DNA from: Prunella strophiata
Taxonomy: Eukaryota; Chordata; Aves; Passeriformes; Prunellidae
NCBI GenBank assembly: GCA_036583965.1
Contig: JAZBQD010000034.1
Coordinates: forward strand, 14,135,040 to 14,199,039
Length of the DNA: 64,000 bases
Direction: 5' to 3'
Below the pieces are notes generated by a model, which saw only the letters and a program-made list of their open reading frames with translations, did not search any database and was not told where the DNA came from. Below, piece by piece: positions 42,061 to 52,100 of this stretch; positions within the stretch are counted from its first letter, which is position 1, and each line of letters begins with the position of its first letter. The position numbers and the translations under genes are program-made.

Positions 42061-44319
42061 CAGTCGAAACTAGCCAGAGGACGAGATTTTAATTATTACT
42101 TCCCCCCCTGCTACGCAAGAGTAAACTTCTCAGTGCATCAGACCGGTCAGATAAATCATTGCCGGCTCTCCCTCTGTGAAATGGTCCAGCTTTGGATGCT
42201 CTGATATCCAGTGGCAGCTGAAGTTAGTCATATGTGGTTCCTGCTTTCAGGGAAACCTCACAGAGCTCCAGCTTTAGAAATGTAGAGCAGTTTCTAGAGG
42301 ATTCACGTCATTTGGGGTTTTTTATGGAACCGCAGAGATAATGGTGTGAGCTTCCAGAAAAAAACTGTGAGGAAGCCCACATTCGCCACTCATTGGAAAG
42401 AAAAGCAGGAATTTTATATCTAGTAACATCTCTTTTCTGTTGTTAAAGAGACACCAAAATGTAAGCCTTGAAATAGTTTCAGGCTGGATGTTCTCATTCA
42501 TTTGGTACTGATATGATTCAGATGTTTATTTCCTGTAAATACTCCCCTTAGTGTGGAGAGGGGGATTTCCAAAGTGGTATTTCCAAAGATTAAACTGCCC
42601 TGAGGAAAACTTTTAATTGGGAATTCATAAACCTCCTAAGAACAGTCATCTTTGACCCTTTGTATGGAAACCATAAGCCTCTATTTGCCAGAAACTTGAA
42701 ATCAGGTGATAACAGGTTGCAGAGTAATAGCTCAGCTAACGGAGAGCCAAATGTGTGAAACAGGATAAATGGAGTAATCTGGACTGCTCAACCCAAGGTT
42801 TCTCTAGCTATTACACAGCCCAGGAGTGAAGAAGCTGGACTGTGTTGTTGTTCAGCCATCTGACATTTCATCAGGAACTTCCAGGAGAAAATGCATATCA
42901 GGATTGCTCCATCTGCAAACAAACTAATCCTGTGGCTGCTCCTCAGTTCTCAGCACTGGAAAGGCATCAAAAGAGGAAATCATCCTCAGTACAGGGAGCT
43001 GGGATGTTGTTTTATAATTTTGTTTGTTTTTGTCAGTAGCTCCCATCAGGAAACTGGCTCGAACAGCTGCCATGAAGTGTCCTGGACATATAAAGAGCTC
43101 ATGACTTGCCTTTTTTTTTCTGGAAAATGCCTTAGCCAGAGAAGCCAGGATTTGGAAAATGCCAGTTTTCCAGAATCTCACCGTGAAGGTATCCTCCCCT
43201 GTCCTCTTTGGAATTCCCTAAAGGACCCTGCAAAGACACAGTGCTGGTCATGCCATCTGATCCACCTGCATGCAAAAGTCATCCTCATGGACTAGGCTTA
43301 AGGAATAGAGGGGAAGGAGGGTCTGTATTTATCCCATTTTACATTTTATTGATGCCTTCTATAAACCAGGGGCTTTGCATTTTGCTCTGGCTCAGTCTGA
43401 AAAGTAGTAGTTTTGGGAAATGTGAAATAGTTGGGGATAATGTGGTAGAGCAGGTAAGAGCAGCCAATTGATGGTACAACCATAAATTGTATTCAGCACT
43501 ATCTGTGAATTTAATCTGTTAAGGTGGGAGAAGATGGAATTCACTGAGGTCTAACAGAAACCCAGCCCCATTCCAAGCTGCCTTAGGAAGCTAAAAGACT
43601 CCATGGCCTCTGTGTACAATGCAAAACAGTTTTGCTTGGCTGCTTCTGTAACTGCACCAGAACCATGGAAGATGCACAGAAGTGCCTTAACAGCCTTGTC
43701 TTTTCTTTGCAATAGCCTAGAAATGCTACTTTTTACATAGTACTTTTACTACCAAATTAAGCAAAACAGTGAAAACAGACAATGGGATGAGTAATATTAA
43801 ACAAGTTGGTGTTTAGTCTTGTCTGCTCTGTGTAGCTGCTTGGCCTTTTTACTTCTCCTACAACAATGCTCAGGTGCATTCCATGGCTCCTGGGTGCTGT
43901 TCTCATGGCAGCCACAGTCCCTCCCATTCACCTCAATGCAGCTTCAAATAAGATACAAGAAAGAAAAATCTCAGTACATTTTGCCACATACCTTTGGGGA
44001 GTCACAATCTTGGCTCTGGTCCCAACACTCAGCAAATCCAAGGGCTGTTAAAACTCTTGCAGAATAAATCAAAACCTACTCCTGACTGCAGTTTCTCTGT
44101 TGAGGCTGGCTGAGTGGAACATGTGCTTTAAACTGCTCCAACACGTGCCCTTGCCCTCCCTCTCTGGCCACAGCTGACAACTTCCTTCATTTCAAGCCTC
44201 CAGCCATCTGAAATGCTAATTAGAGCATTTAAAAAGATTTGAGTCTTCCTTTGGAGATATGTTAACAAAATCATCAAAGCACTAACTGTATTTTTCTTCT
44301 AACTTTTCCTTCCCCTCAG

Positions 44320-44479
44320 GGCACAGATATGTGTCAGGTTACACAAAAGCAGTTCTCTGGATTGCAGAAATCAGCTCCCAGTTCCAGTTTTATCCATAAA
44401 AACTTTTTTTTTTTTTTTTTACCCATAAACATTTGCCTTAGCCACCACCACCTTCAACAGCCTGTTGGCATCAGTGAAG
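44320..44479 (+). pseudogene. CCNI2: CCNI2 cyclin-box exon with premature stop and 29-bp poly-T insertion
   Basis: Upstream of 44396 the frame gives [20 protein letters not shown] then YP. Then TAA (44397) is met. Seventeen T's occupy 44404-44420. The motif CCATAAA occurs before (44394) and after (44423) the T run. From the second copy the frame resumes as CCA TAA ACA TTT GCC TTA GCC, i.e. Pro-stop-Thr-Phe-Ala-Leu-Ala, where cyclin I family members have PETFALA. Thus the Glu codon reads TAA in both copies, and the inserted 29 bases also shift frame. The exon end SLLASVK with donor AAGGTAAAG is intact. Confidence 0.8.
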
Positions 44480-47400
44480 GTAAAGATCTCTGTCAGCTTT
44501 TCCCTGGCTAGATTACTGTAAGGAGCATGTAATCAGTTTATACACAAATCAGGGATGATGTTTGGCAGCAGATTTAGGGAGCAGCCAGGGTCATTGCTGG
44601 GGAAGGCCATTAAGCAAATATATATATATATATACCCACACATATGAACTTGAGTGTTTGATGAGGTTCCACTGACCTCATTAGAATTGTTTGTGTGAAC
44701 TTACTCCAAATATTGTGGTAAGTACAAAGAACTCATCTGGTTTTCTCTGCTAAACAGAAATTATTCACATTATCACTTTTAATATTCTGGTTTTTAGACT
44801 ATTATTTTTAATTAAACTGTGGGGCTGACCTTTTCTGCCACTGAAGCTACAGCAAAGGTAGGAGTTGAGCTGAACCTTGCAGCTCCCAATTCTAATTAGG
44901 TTGATACTGGCATATAGAATCACAGAATTATTAGGGTTGGAAAAGGCCTCTAAGATCATAGAGTCCAACATTTGACTGATCACCACCTTAATAACTAAAC
45001 CACAGTACTAAGTGCCACATCTAGTAGTTTCTTGAATACCCCCAGGGATGCTGACTCTCCCACCTCCCTGGGCAGCCTGTTCCAATATTTAATAACCCTT
45101 TCCATGAAGAAATTCTTCCTGAAGTTCAACCTGAATCAATATCTGAAAGTGATGAGCAACATTGCAGTGTAAATACTATGATATTGCAGAGTCTACAAAT
45201 TGTGAAAGACATGAAGAAAAATGGCACCTATAAGAGGATTTATTCTGCTTCACTTTGACTTTCCTTGTTCTATTTCCAGCTTCTGTAGCTGAACTAATTC
45301 AGAAGCAACTGTAACTTAAATGAAAGTTTGAAACTTGTGTATGTTATTATAGAATGACAATTATTTCCCCCAAGACTCTTTACTCAGTGTTTTATTCTTC
45401 TCTCTTCAGGCCCAATTAAAATATCTGCAGTGCGTTGCAATTTCCTGCCTCGTCCCTGCAGCAAAAAACAATGAAGATGAGGTCTGTACATTTCATTTTA
45501 AACACACTAAAACTTGTTCATGTTTCCAGGTCTTTCAACAACTTGGACATAATGAAAAAGTGTTAATTTGTTCACCCTAAGTAGTCCTAAAGAGGTGAGA
45601 GTAGCATTTTCAGTCCTGTTTCATTGTTGCTCTAAAGAATTGTGACCTTTAGGGATGACTTGTTTTTGTTTATGCCATGGATGTGTTTCTGTCCTGCCCC
45701 CAAACCTCTCTCCTCTTTTCAGAATCCATGGCTGACAGTAGAATTTACTCTGAGGGGACAGTCAAGATGCACATCAGAGGGCTGTAATTCCCATGCTACA
45801 GCTCCTGGGAGGGCACAGCAGGTCTGACAGAGCAGAGCCTCTTCAGAGGAAGCTTTAAATAGATGAGTTTGCTCAGAGCCAAAACTGGTTTCTGAACCCA
45901 GTGAGGAACTGCCTCAGGTGTGCACCTCAAGATGAGAAAGTAAAGTCAGCAGCCAGTGAGAAATTACACAGGATAACTCTCATGGCAAAAATGCAGTGAT
46001 AGACTTCTGCAGGCATTGACAAGCATTAGCTAAAAGCATTTCAGATTGCATTCCTCCTCTTTTCTTCCTTCTGCTTTGCAGAAGAAGAGGAAAGCCAGGA
46101 GCTGGAGTAAGACATACACATCTCTTCAAACAGCCACTGTGGTAATGAAATGTTCTTCCACTGCCTTTCTTAGGTGGTGTTACACTGAGGTTATTGTTCT
46201 TTTCTTCTCAGCTACAAAGGATAAGCTGCCTCAATGACCACAGGAAACAAGACAACCACAGCAGGCCTTGTAAAACAGGCTGGCAGGAAGCCTCCTCTGA
46301 GCACAACTAGTGCTAGCAGGGAGGGTGCATCACTGATGCCACACTGGGGAGGCTCATGGCATCACTCCTGCTGTGGGCTGGGTCTGCAGCACCTGCCCTG
46401 GGGTCAGCAGGGACCACTCTTCCTTTAGGATGGGAGGGACCTATGATGAGATCTCCTGAATGAGCATTCTGCTTAGCATGAACTTGTGTAAACTTGTCAG
46501 ATCTCTTCACAATACAGAGAAGCGCACACAGCACTGTAGAGGACGTTGGTTTCTTTATTTTTTTTAATTTTTAAAAATTTTTTTACAGGTAATACCATCA
46601 GTGCAGACGCTAGCGGTGCAGAGCAGATGTAAACACTCTCCAGCCAAGATCTTGAGAATGGAAAGAATTATACTGGATAAGCTTCAGTGGGACCTTTACA
46701 CAGAAACACCAATGGATTTCCTAAACATTGTAAGCACTACATTTTGCAATGTTTTTTCTTTAAAGAAACAACTCCTTATCAAATAAGACTAAAAAACACA
46801 GATGCACACACACACACACACCCACACACCCACACATCATAGGTAGCTTGGCAAACTACCTATTCCTACCTATCTTCAAGCCTTTTAAAGAATGTTACAG
46901 TAATTATATTTTTAATTTTTTTTTAATTTTCTACTATTTAAAACCTTTTATTTTGCTCAAAAAAATTTACTCTCATCTTTAAAGGAGAACTGAAGGGACA
47001 TTAAAAAGATTCTCATAATGCACAACTATATGCCTTCTTTATTTTTTTTTAAATACAAGCTGCAAAAATATTTCTAACTATTTCCCTTCTATTAATACTG
47101 TACATACAAAGCTGTCAGAGTTTTGCTACATTTCCCACATAGGTTTTTTTCTTAAACCATTTTCCTTTTCATCCCACTAATTATTCATTTATGCAATGAG
47201 ACTACCCTGGTCTGGCACTTAGTTCACATTGCAATTACTAAACATTTAATAGAAACAATTAAACTTTGTCTTCAAAAAAGGATCATGTACTAGTAAGGCA
47301 AAATCATGTGATATGAACATATCCTGGATCCCTATTTTAAGGTTATGTGCAAATATTAAGCCATTTTAGGCTGCTGATTGTGAAAACTGCCTTTCATAGG

Positions 47401-49146
47401 TGCTTGTTTCCTTGGTGAATTCAGAGTACAGTATTACTGGTTTTACTGGATTTGGAGCTGCTGTCCTGAATTGAATCTCCTGGACAGCAATCTAGATAAT
47501 GTAGAAACCTCAGAAATTGTTAGGAAACATAGACCTCGTACATTCATTATCACCTCAGAAAAACAGTTCAATGATTGGCAAGTATGAACACAAAACACAA
47601 AAAAAATAAAAAGGTGGGGGAAGCCTTCAAGTTTCCTGATATGAGATGAAATTCATCTGTACTTCTGGGTGATGACATGAAAACATATAAACTTCACTAA
47701 CCTCTGCTTTTCTTTTCATATATATATGTATGTGTATATATATATGTACACTTTGTCTTCTCTGCAGTTCCATGCCATGGTGATGTGCAGCTGGCCCCAT
47801 CTCCCACCCAGACTGCCTCAGAGGAATCCTTCCCTCCACGTTGCACTCTTGACCAAGCAGCTGCAGCACTGTATGGCCTGCCACCAACTTGTGCAGTTTA
47901 AGGGCTCCACGTTGGTTTTGGTGATCATCACCTTGGAGCTGGAGAGGCAGACTCCTGGTTGGTTTCCTGTTATTACTGATCTGCTAAAAAAAGCACAGGT
48001 AGGAAGCAAAATGGCCTTTGGTCACAAATCCTGAAGGCAGGACATGATAAATGAATAAAGCCATGTGTATTTACAGCCAGTATTGCACTTCAGCAGCTCC
48101 TGAGACTTGTGTCCTTCTTCTGCCTTTACTGGTGCTAACAAAAGGGAACAAAAGTGCAGTTCAGGGGTGGGACTGGGGAGAGGGACATCCCTTTGGCAGG
48201 GAAGGGAGGGTTCCAAATTCTTGGCCACAGATAGCTGCCTGCATCCTGAGCCAGGAGAAGTTCTCTCATGATGGGAGAGTCTGAGAGCACCTAGAAATCT
48301 GCCCAGTTTCCTCAGCCTCCCTCTGAACACTGAGAAAACTTTTAAGTACAGTCACATAGCTCTAAAAAAATAATCCGCTTGACTTCTAATGATTCAAGAC
48401 AAGCTCTACTTTTTTTTCTTTTTTTAAAAGCTTTTCCCCAGTTTCATAAAACATGCCTTTTAAGAGAGCACACTTAGAAGGCTAAAGACCAGGCTGTCAG
48501 CTTGCCATCCCCCCTTTTTAAGATCTTGAATTTGTCTGAAATAACCTGGTCTCCTGCTCTCCCCCCTGTTTCCTGCAAAGAGAAAGCACTTGCCCACGTT
48601 CTGTGTAATAGAAGTAATCACAGATATAGGAGTAGTTATGGATAAGTGTTTTCCATCAGGATCAACAGCATATTGCTGCTATGCATCTACTGAGGCATGC
48701 AGCCTGTCCCTGCCCTCCTCCTAATTACAAAGTGACAGGAGCAGTGGCCAAACAAGAGAGTCTTTTATCCAGAACTTACAATAAATCTGCATCTTTCTTT
48801 ACAGGTGAACAGCACTGAATTCATCCACTGCAAAGTGCTGGTGGATCTAGAGTTAATGTGCTTGCAGCCACCCAATGCTGATAATATTTTCTATCCCATC
48901 AGCCAAGCTGTGCAGGGCCATCCCAAGGCAAGGCTACCCTGCCATCACCCTTCTGAACGGAAGGCTTCCCATCAAGGCAAGTTGAGGGTAGCTGTAAGCC
49001 AGCCTGTTTCAGCCCCTTTCACACCTACTACAGCCCAAATTCCTGATCAAACCACTGAGACTGAAGAATGCTGTGATGGATTCAGACACCTGCACAGAGA
49101 GGATAGGGAAATGAGTGCTGGGAAGATGAACACAGGAGGCTTGTGA
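44320..49146 (+). CDS. CCNI2: Cyclin-I family member 2 (CCNI2), five exons seen, N-terminus missing and exon 44320-44479 damaged
   Basis: CCNI2 is an atypical cyclin related to CCNI, reported to bind CDK5. Exons are 44320-44479, 45410-45481, 46589-46729, 47768-47998 and 48805-49146 (TGA 49144-49146), all GT-AG. In order they encode part of cyclin box 1 ([18 protein letters not shown], then [16 protein letters not shown]), [39 protein letters not shown], the second half with [20 protein letters not shown], and a C-terminal tail. The last four exons are fully open. The first has TAA at 44397-44399 and a 29-bp insertion, so the conventional reading frame is interrupted. No exon 1 was recognised. 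The position between KIF3A and SEPTIN8 is the mammalian one. The locus could be a decaying gene, an N-terminally shortened gene, or one rescued by a new splice acceptor at 44441. Confidence 0.85.
44619..44634. repeat. (TA)8 microsatellite in a CCNI2 intron
   Basis: Short perfect TA repeat, non-coding. Confidence 0.8.
44917..45140 (-). mobile_element. CR1-type LINE 3' fragment in a CCNI2 intron
   Basis: The plus strand starts AGAATCACAGAATTATTAGG, then GGTTGGAAAAGGCCTCTAAG, ATCATAGAGTCCAACATTTG and, near its end, TGAAGAAATTCTTCCTGAAG. This is the reverse complement of a CR1 3' region. It is truncated at its 5' end (high coordinates). Confidence 0.88.
46805..46836. repeat. (CA)n microsatellite in a CCNI2 intron
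   Basis: CACACACACA interrupted by two CCCACACA units, just after the exon 46589-46729. Confidence 0.85.
47717..47752. repeat. (TA/TG)n microsatellite next to CCNI2 exon 47768
   Basis: TATATATATGTATGTGTATA and further TA units end about 15 bases before the CCNI2 acceptor at 47767. They therefore replace much of the normal polypyrimidine tract, leaving CTTTGTCTTCTCTGCAG. Confidence 0.8.
47818..47983 (-). CDS. SEPTIN8: SEPTIN8 long-isoform terminal exon, antisense inside a CCNI2 coding exon
   Basis: The minus-strand acceptor TTTTTTTAG is followed by CAGATCAGTA. After the phase-2 end of exon 61597 (AA|) the first codon is AAC, giving [20 protein letters not shown], then [20 protein letters not shown] and [13 protein letters not shown] with TGA at 47820-47818. 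The match to the human long septin-8 C-terminus, as I recall it ([38 protein letters not shown]), is residue-by-residue apart from a few changes. The CCSC cluster is a plausible palmitoylation site; dual palmitoylation of a septin-8 isoform tail has been linked to filopodia in neurons (recollection). The whole exon lies within CCNI2 exon 47768-47998 on the other strand. Confidence 0.93.
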
Positions 49147-52100
49147 CCTCAACTGAGCTCCTCCTTTACAGCCACCCAAAAAGGACTGGTGGAGAATTAT
49201 TGCCTTGGAAGCAGCACCTGCAGAACCAGCAGGTCCCAGCAAACAGAACAGCCAAAACAACAGGGCAAAAGCGTCACTGTGCTTCCCAGAGGACAAAGAC
49301 ACTTGGTATTTTATCAATCTATTTTTTATGTCCTTCCTAAGCAGTGTGTGCTACCCCTCAGTTTTAAGATCATGTAAAGACAGAAGCTGGGAGAGGAGGG
49401 ACTCGGTCACAGTCCTGCAACCCAGGGATCCAGCTGGCAGGCAGCTACAAACTTCATGGAGAACCAAAAGCCTCAGAGTTTATTTTTAAAATAGCCATGA
49501 TGAAGTTTGACAGATTGAGCCTTTCATCCAGCTCATACCATTGTTCTCTCATTAGAGCTAATCTGGCTCGGCCCATGGGCAGCTGAACAGGAGCTGCTGT
49601 CGAGGAATGGGCAGTCCCCACTGCTGCCTCTGCAAGAGTTCTCAGATGGAACCAAGGTTTTGATTCAGCAGTGAGAAGCTTGAATCAAACCTCCAGTTTT
49701 CCTTAAGGCCTTACCTTGTAATCCAGGGGTCTGGGATCTGTGCTTTTCCCTGGTTAAGCCATTACAGACTCTATCACAGTTCCTATGAAATGTGGGAAAT
49801 CACTTCTTGTCTACAATCACCACTGCCTTGGGCTCTCACCAGTATGTGCTGGTCAGGGTTTTTTAAAATTTATTCTGTTTTACCAGTCTAGACAATATAA
49901 AATGCCTTTAATAATTCCCCTCCACCACTACAACCACATTATTTCTTACAAATTGCTTAATCTTCATAGCAAAGTGGTTTCACAAAGGTCAGATTAAATC
50001 ACTCTTGCACTTTTAAAAACCAGCTTCACAAATCCTTTTAAAATTAGTGGCGGTTTTGTTTTAAACAATAGGTGATTGCTACCCTAGTTTGAGGGTATAA
50101 TCCAGCCAGTATGGGATGGGTAACAGCACCATCCCTACCATTCCTGTTACAGAACAGGAGGGGGGTTCATATGGACTGGCACAGGCTGAATACTGAGCAG
50201 GTGTCTCATGTACTGACATGGGATCAGTAACTTGGAGACAGAGATGGGACAGGAGCAAGGAGACAATGCTGTGTAACCGCAGAACTCATCAGTGTAAGAA
50301 GAAAGTTTCTGGCCTTCTCCCCTTCTTCATTGTCTTATCTTGTAGGAGAGGAATTCCTGCACCAACCATGCAGGACTGATGTGCTGGGCAGCTGTTTATG
50401 CTTTCTCAAGTGTTAAATTTGCCAGAGCGAGCTCTGAACACAGGGAGCTCTGTGTGTGCAGGGAGAAAGCCATGCAGCTCTTGAAACCACAAAGGAAGTC
50501 CCCAAGCATTCCAGTAACATCCAGTAATGGAGATTTAGTGCAAATAACCTGTGTGAACAGACATGACTTGAACCAGCAGTGAAGGCCACAGAATTCCCAT
50601 GAGCCAGGTCAAAGCTACCTCAAGCTGTGGATGCTGTGCTGAGGGGAGCTCTGCCCAGGCCTGGGATGCTGCAGGAGCAGGACTTGGGGCTGGTTTAGAC
50701 CACATGAGGTTTGTGAGGTCCCCACACACTCAGGGGTCAGGCAGCAGCATGCTTGGAACCTAGTATTTATTTATGCTACCACAGGGAAGGTTCTCATTTA
50801 ATGGTAAGGCTCTTTCCTCCTCCTGAGCAATACCTTCCTTTTCTCTCACAAGCTGTGAGTTGACTGCCTGGCTTTTGGAAGGAGGCTGAGTTGTCTTTTA
50901 GACTTTCCACTAAATAAAACATCAGCTTGGTCTGCCTGTTCTCTGTGGCCCTGGAGTAGCCCAGCTGAAAGGTGATGCCCACACCAATCCCTGCAGAAAA
51001 GTGGGCTGTGTGATGGGCTCTGCTTCCCTCCCATCCCTTTGCCCTATCTCAAGCATTGTCACCAGCTGCATTTACCCGTGGAAATGCCAGCAGCAAAGTT
51101 CTACACACAGTAATTAACATGCTGTAACCACACCACAACAGTGTAACCTCGTGTTTCCCCCCACAGCTGTGAGCCTATGGATACACTTCTTGCCTACAGC
51201 CAGATGATGTGTTAAAACCCATGAACAAACTTGCTTTTTAAAATCTCTGCAGACCTCTATGATCAACATGCAAAAGTAACATTAACAGGGTTTAATTATA
51301 AAGGTTAATGGCAGTGCTGGAAGGCCCTTCAGGGCTCTGTGTTCCCACTCAGGATGCAAGATGCCACACTGGGATGGGAACAGTTCACCTGGAGCCTGCC
51401 TGTGCTCCCAGGACACACTGCTGCTTCTCTGGCAGCACAGCTCCCTCCCACACACCTATTCCAGCACTGCAGTTACCATGAAGGAACAAATACTTCTGTC
51501 TTGGCTTCAACAGGCTAAAAATGTCACTTACCTTTTCATTCTGCCATTGTTCAGAATGGAGCTTCCTACCCCAAGGAATGAGCTGCCAGGTACATGAAGG
51601 AGCTGTTCTTGCACAAGGACCATTCTTTTTACAGAAGGAGCTTTTTGGATAGTGACAATAGCACCAATTCTCTTTTTTTTCTCACAGAACAGGGTCAGAA
51701 GCTTTAATACCTTTCCCCTCCCTGTCTGGACAAGTAATGAGTGAAAGATGAACACTCCCCACCCATGGCAGTGATAGGAACAATTATTTTGCCCAGTGAG
51801 TTTCAGAGAGGATGACATCTCACCTGTGTGCCTGCCTGTTTGGACTGTGTGTACAACATGAGTTTATTCCAACTGCAGCTCCACTCACCACTGCAGATCC
51901 CATTTGCTACACACCAGTTACTGGTGAAAATGTGCCAGATTCAGTGAGTGCTGAAGGTCTGATGTGGTTATGGCTAGCTCTGTGAGGACTGTTGTTTTGG
52001 GGAATATTCACTCCCAGAAAAACTACAGAAAATGCTTATACGAGTGTTTTCAAAGAGTTCTGACCTGGTAAGGTCCCTTCCCTTGGGGGATCTTGGCCCA

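Noticed and set aside
41262..42204. Long plus- and minus-strand open frames over the second CpG island
   Set aside because: They run through the GGGAC array and GC-rich sequence where stops are rare; no protein family pattern.
42842..43295. Open frames as a possible CCNI2 exon 1
   Set aside because: No cyclin-I N-terminal pattern and no acceptor/donor pair in a fitting phase.
47818..48009. Treating the minus-strand frame here as a mere shadow of CCNI2
   Set aside because: It has its own acceptor in the correct phase for SEPTIN8 exon 61597, a proper stop, and matches the known septin-8 long tail, so it was kept as a real exon.
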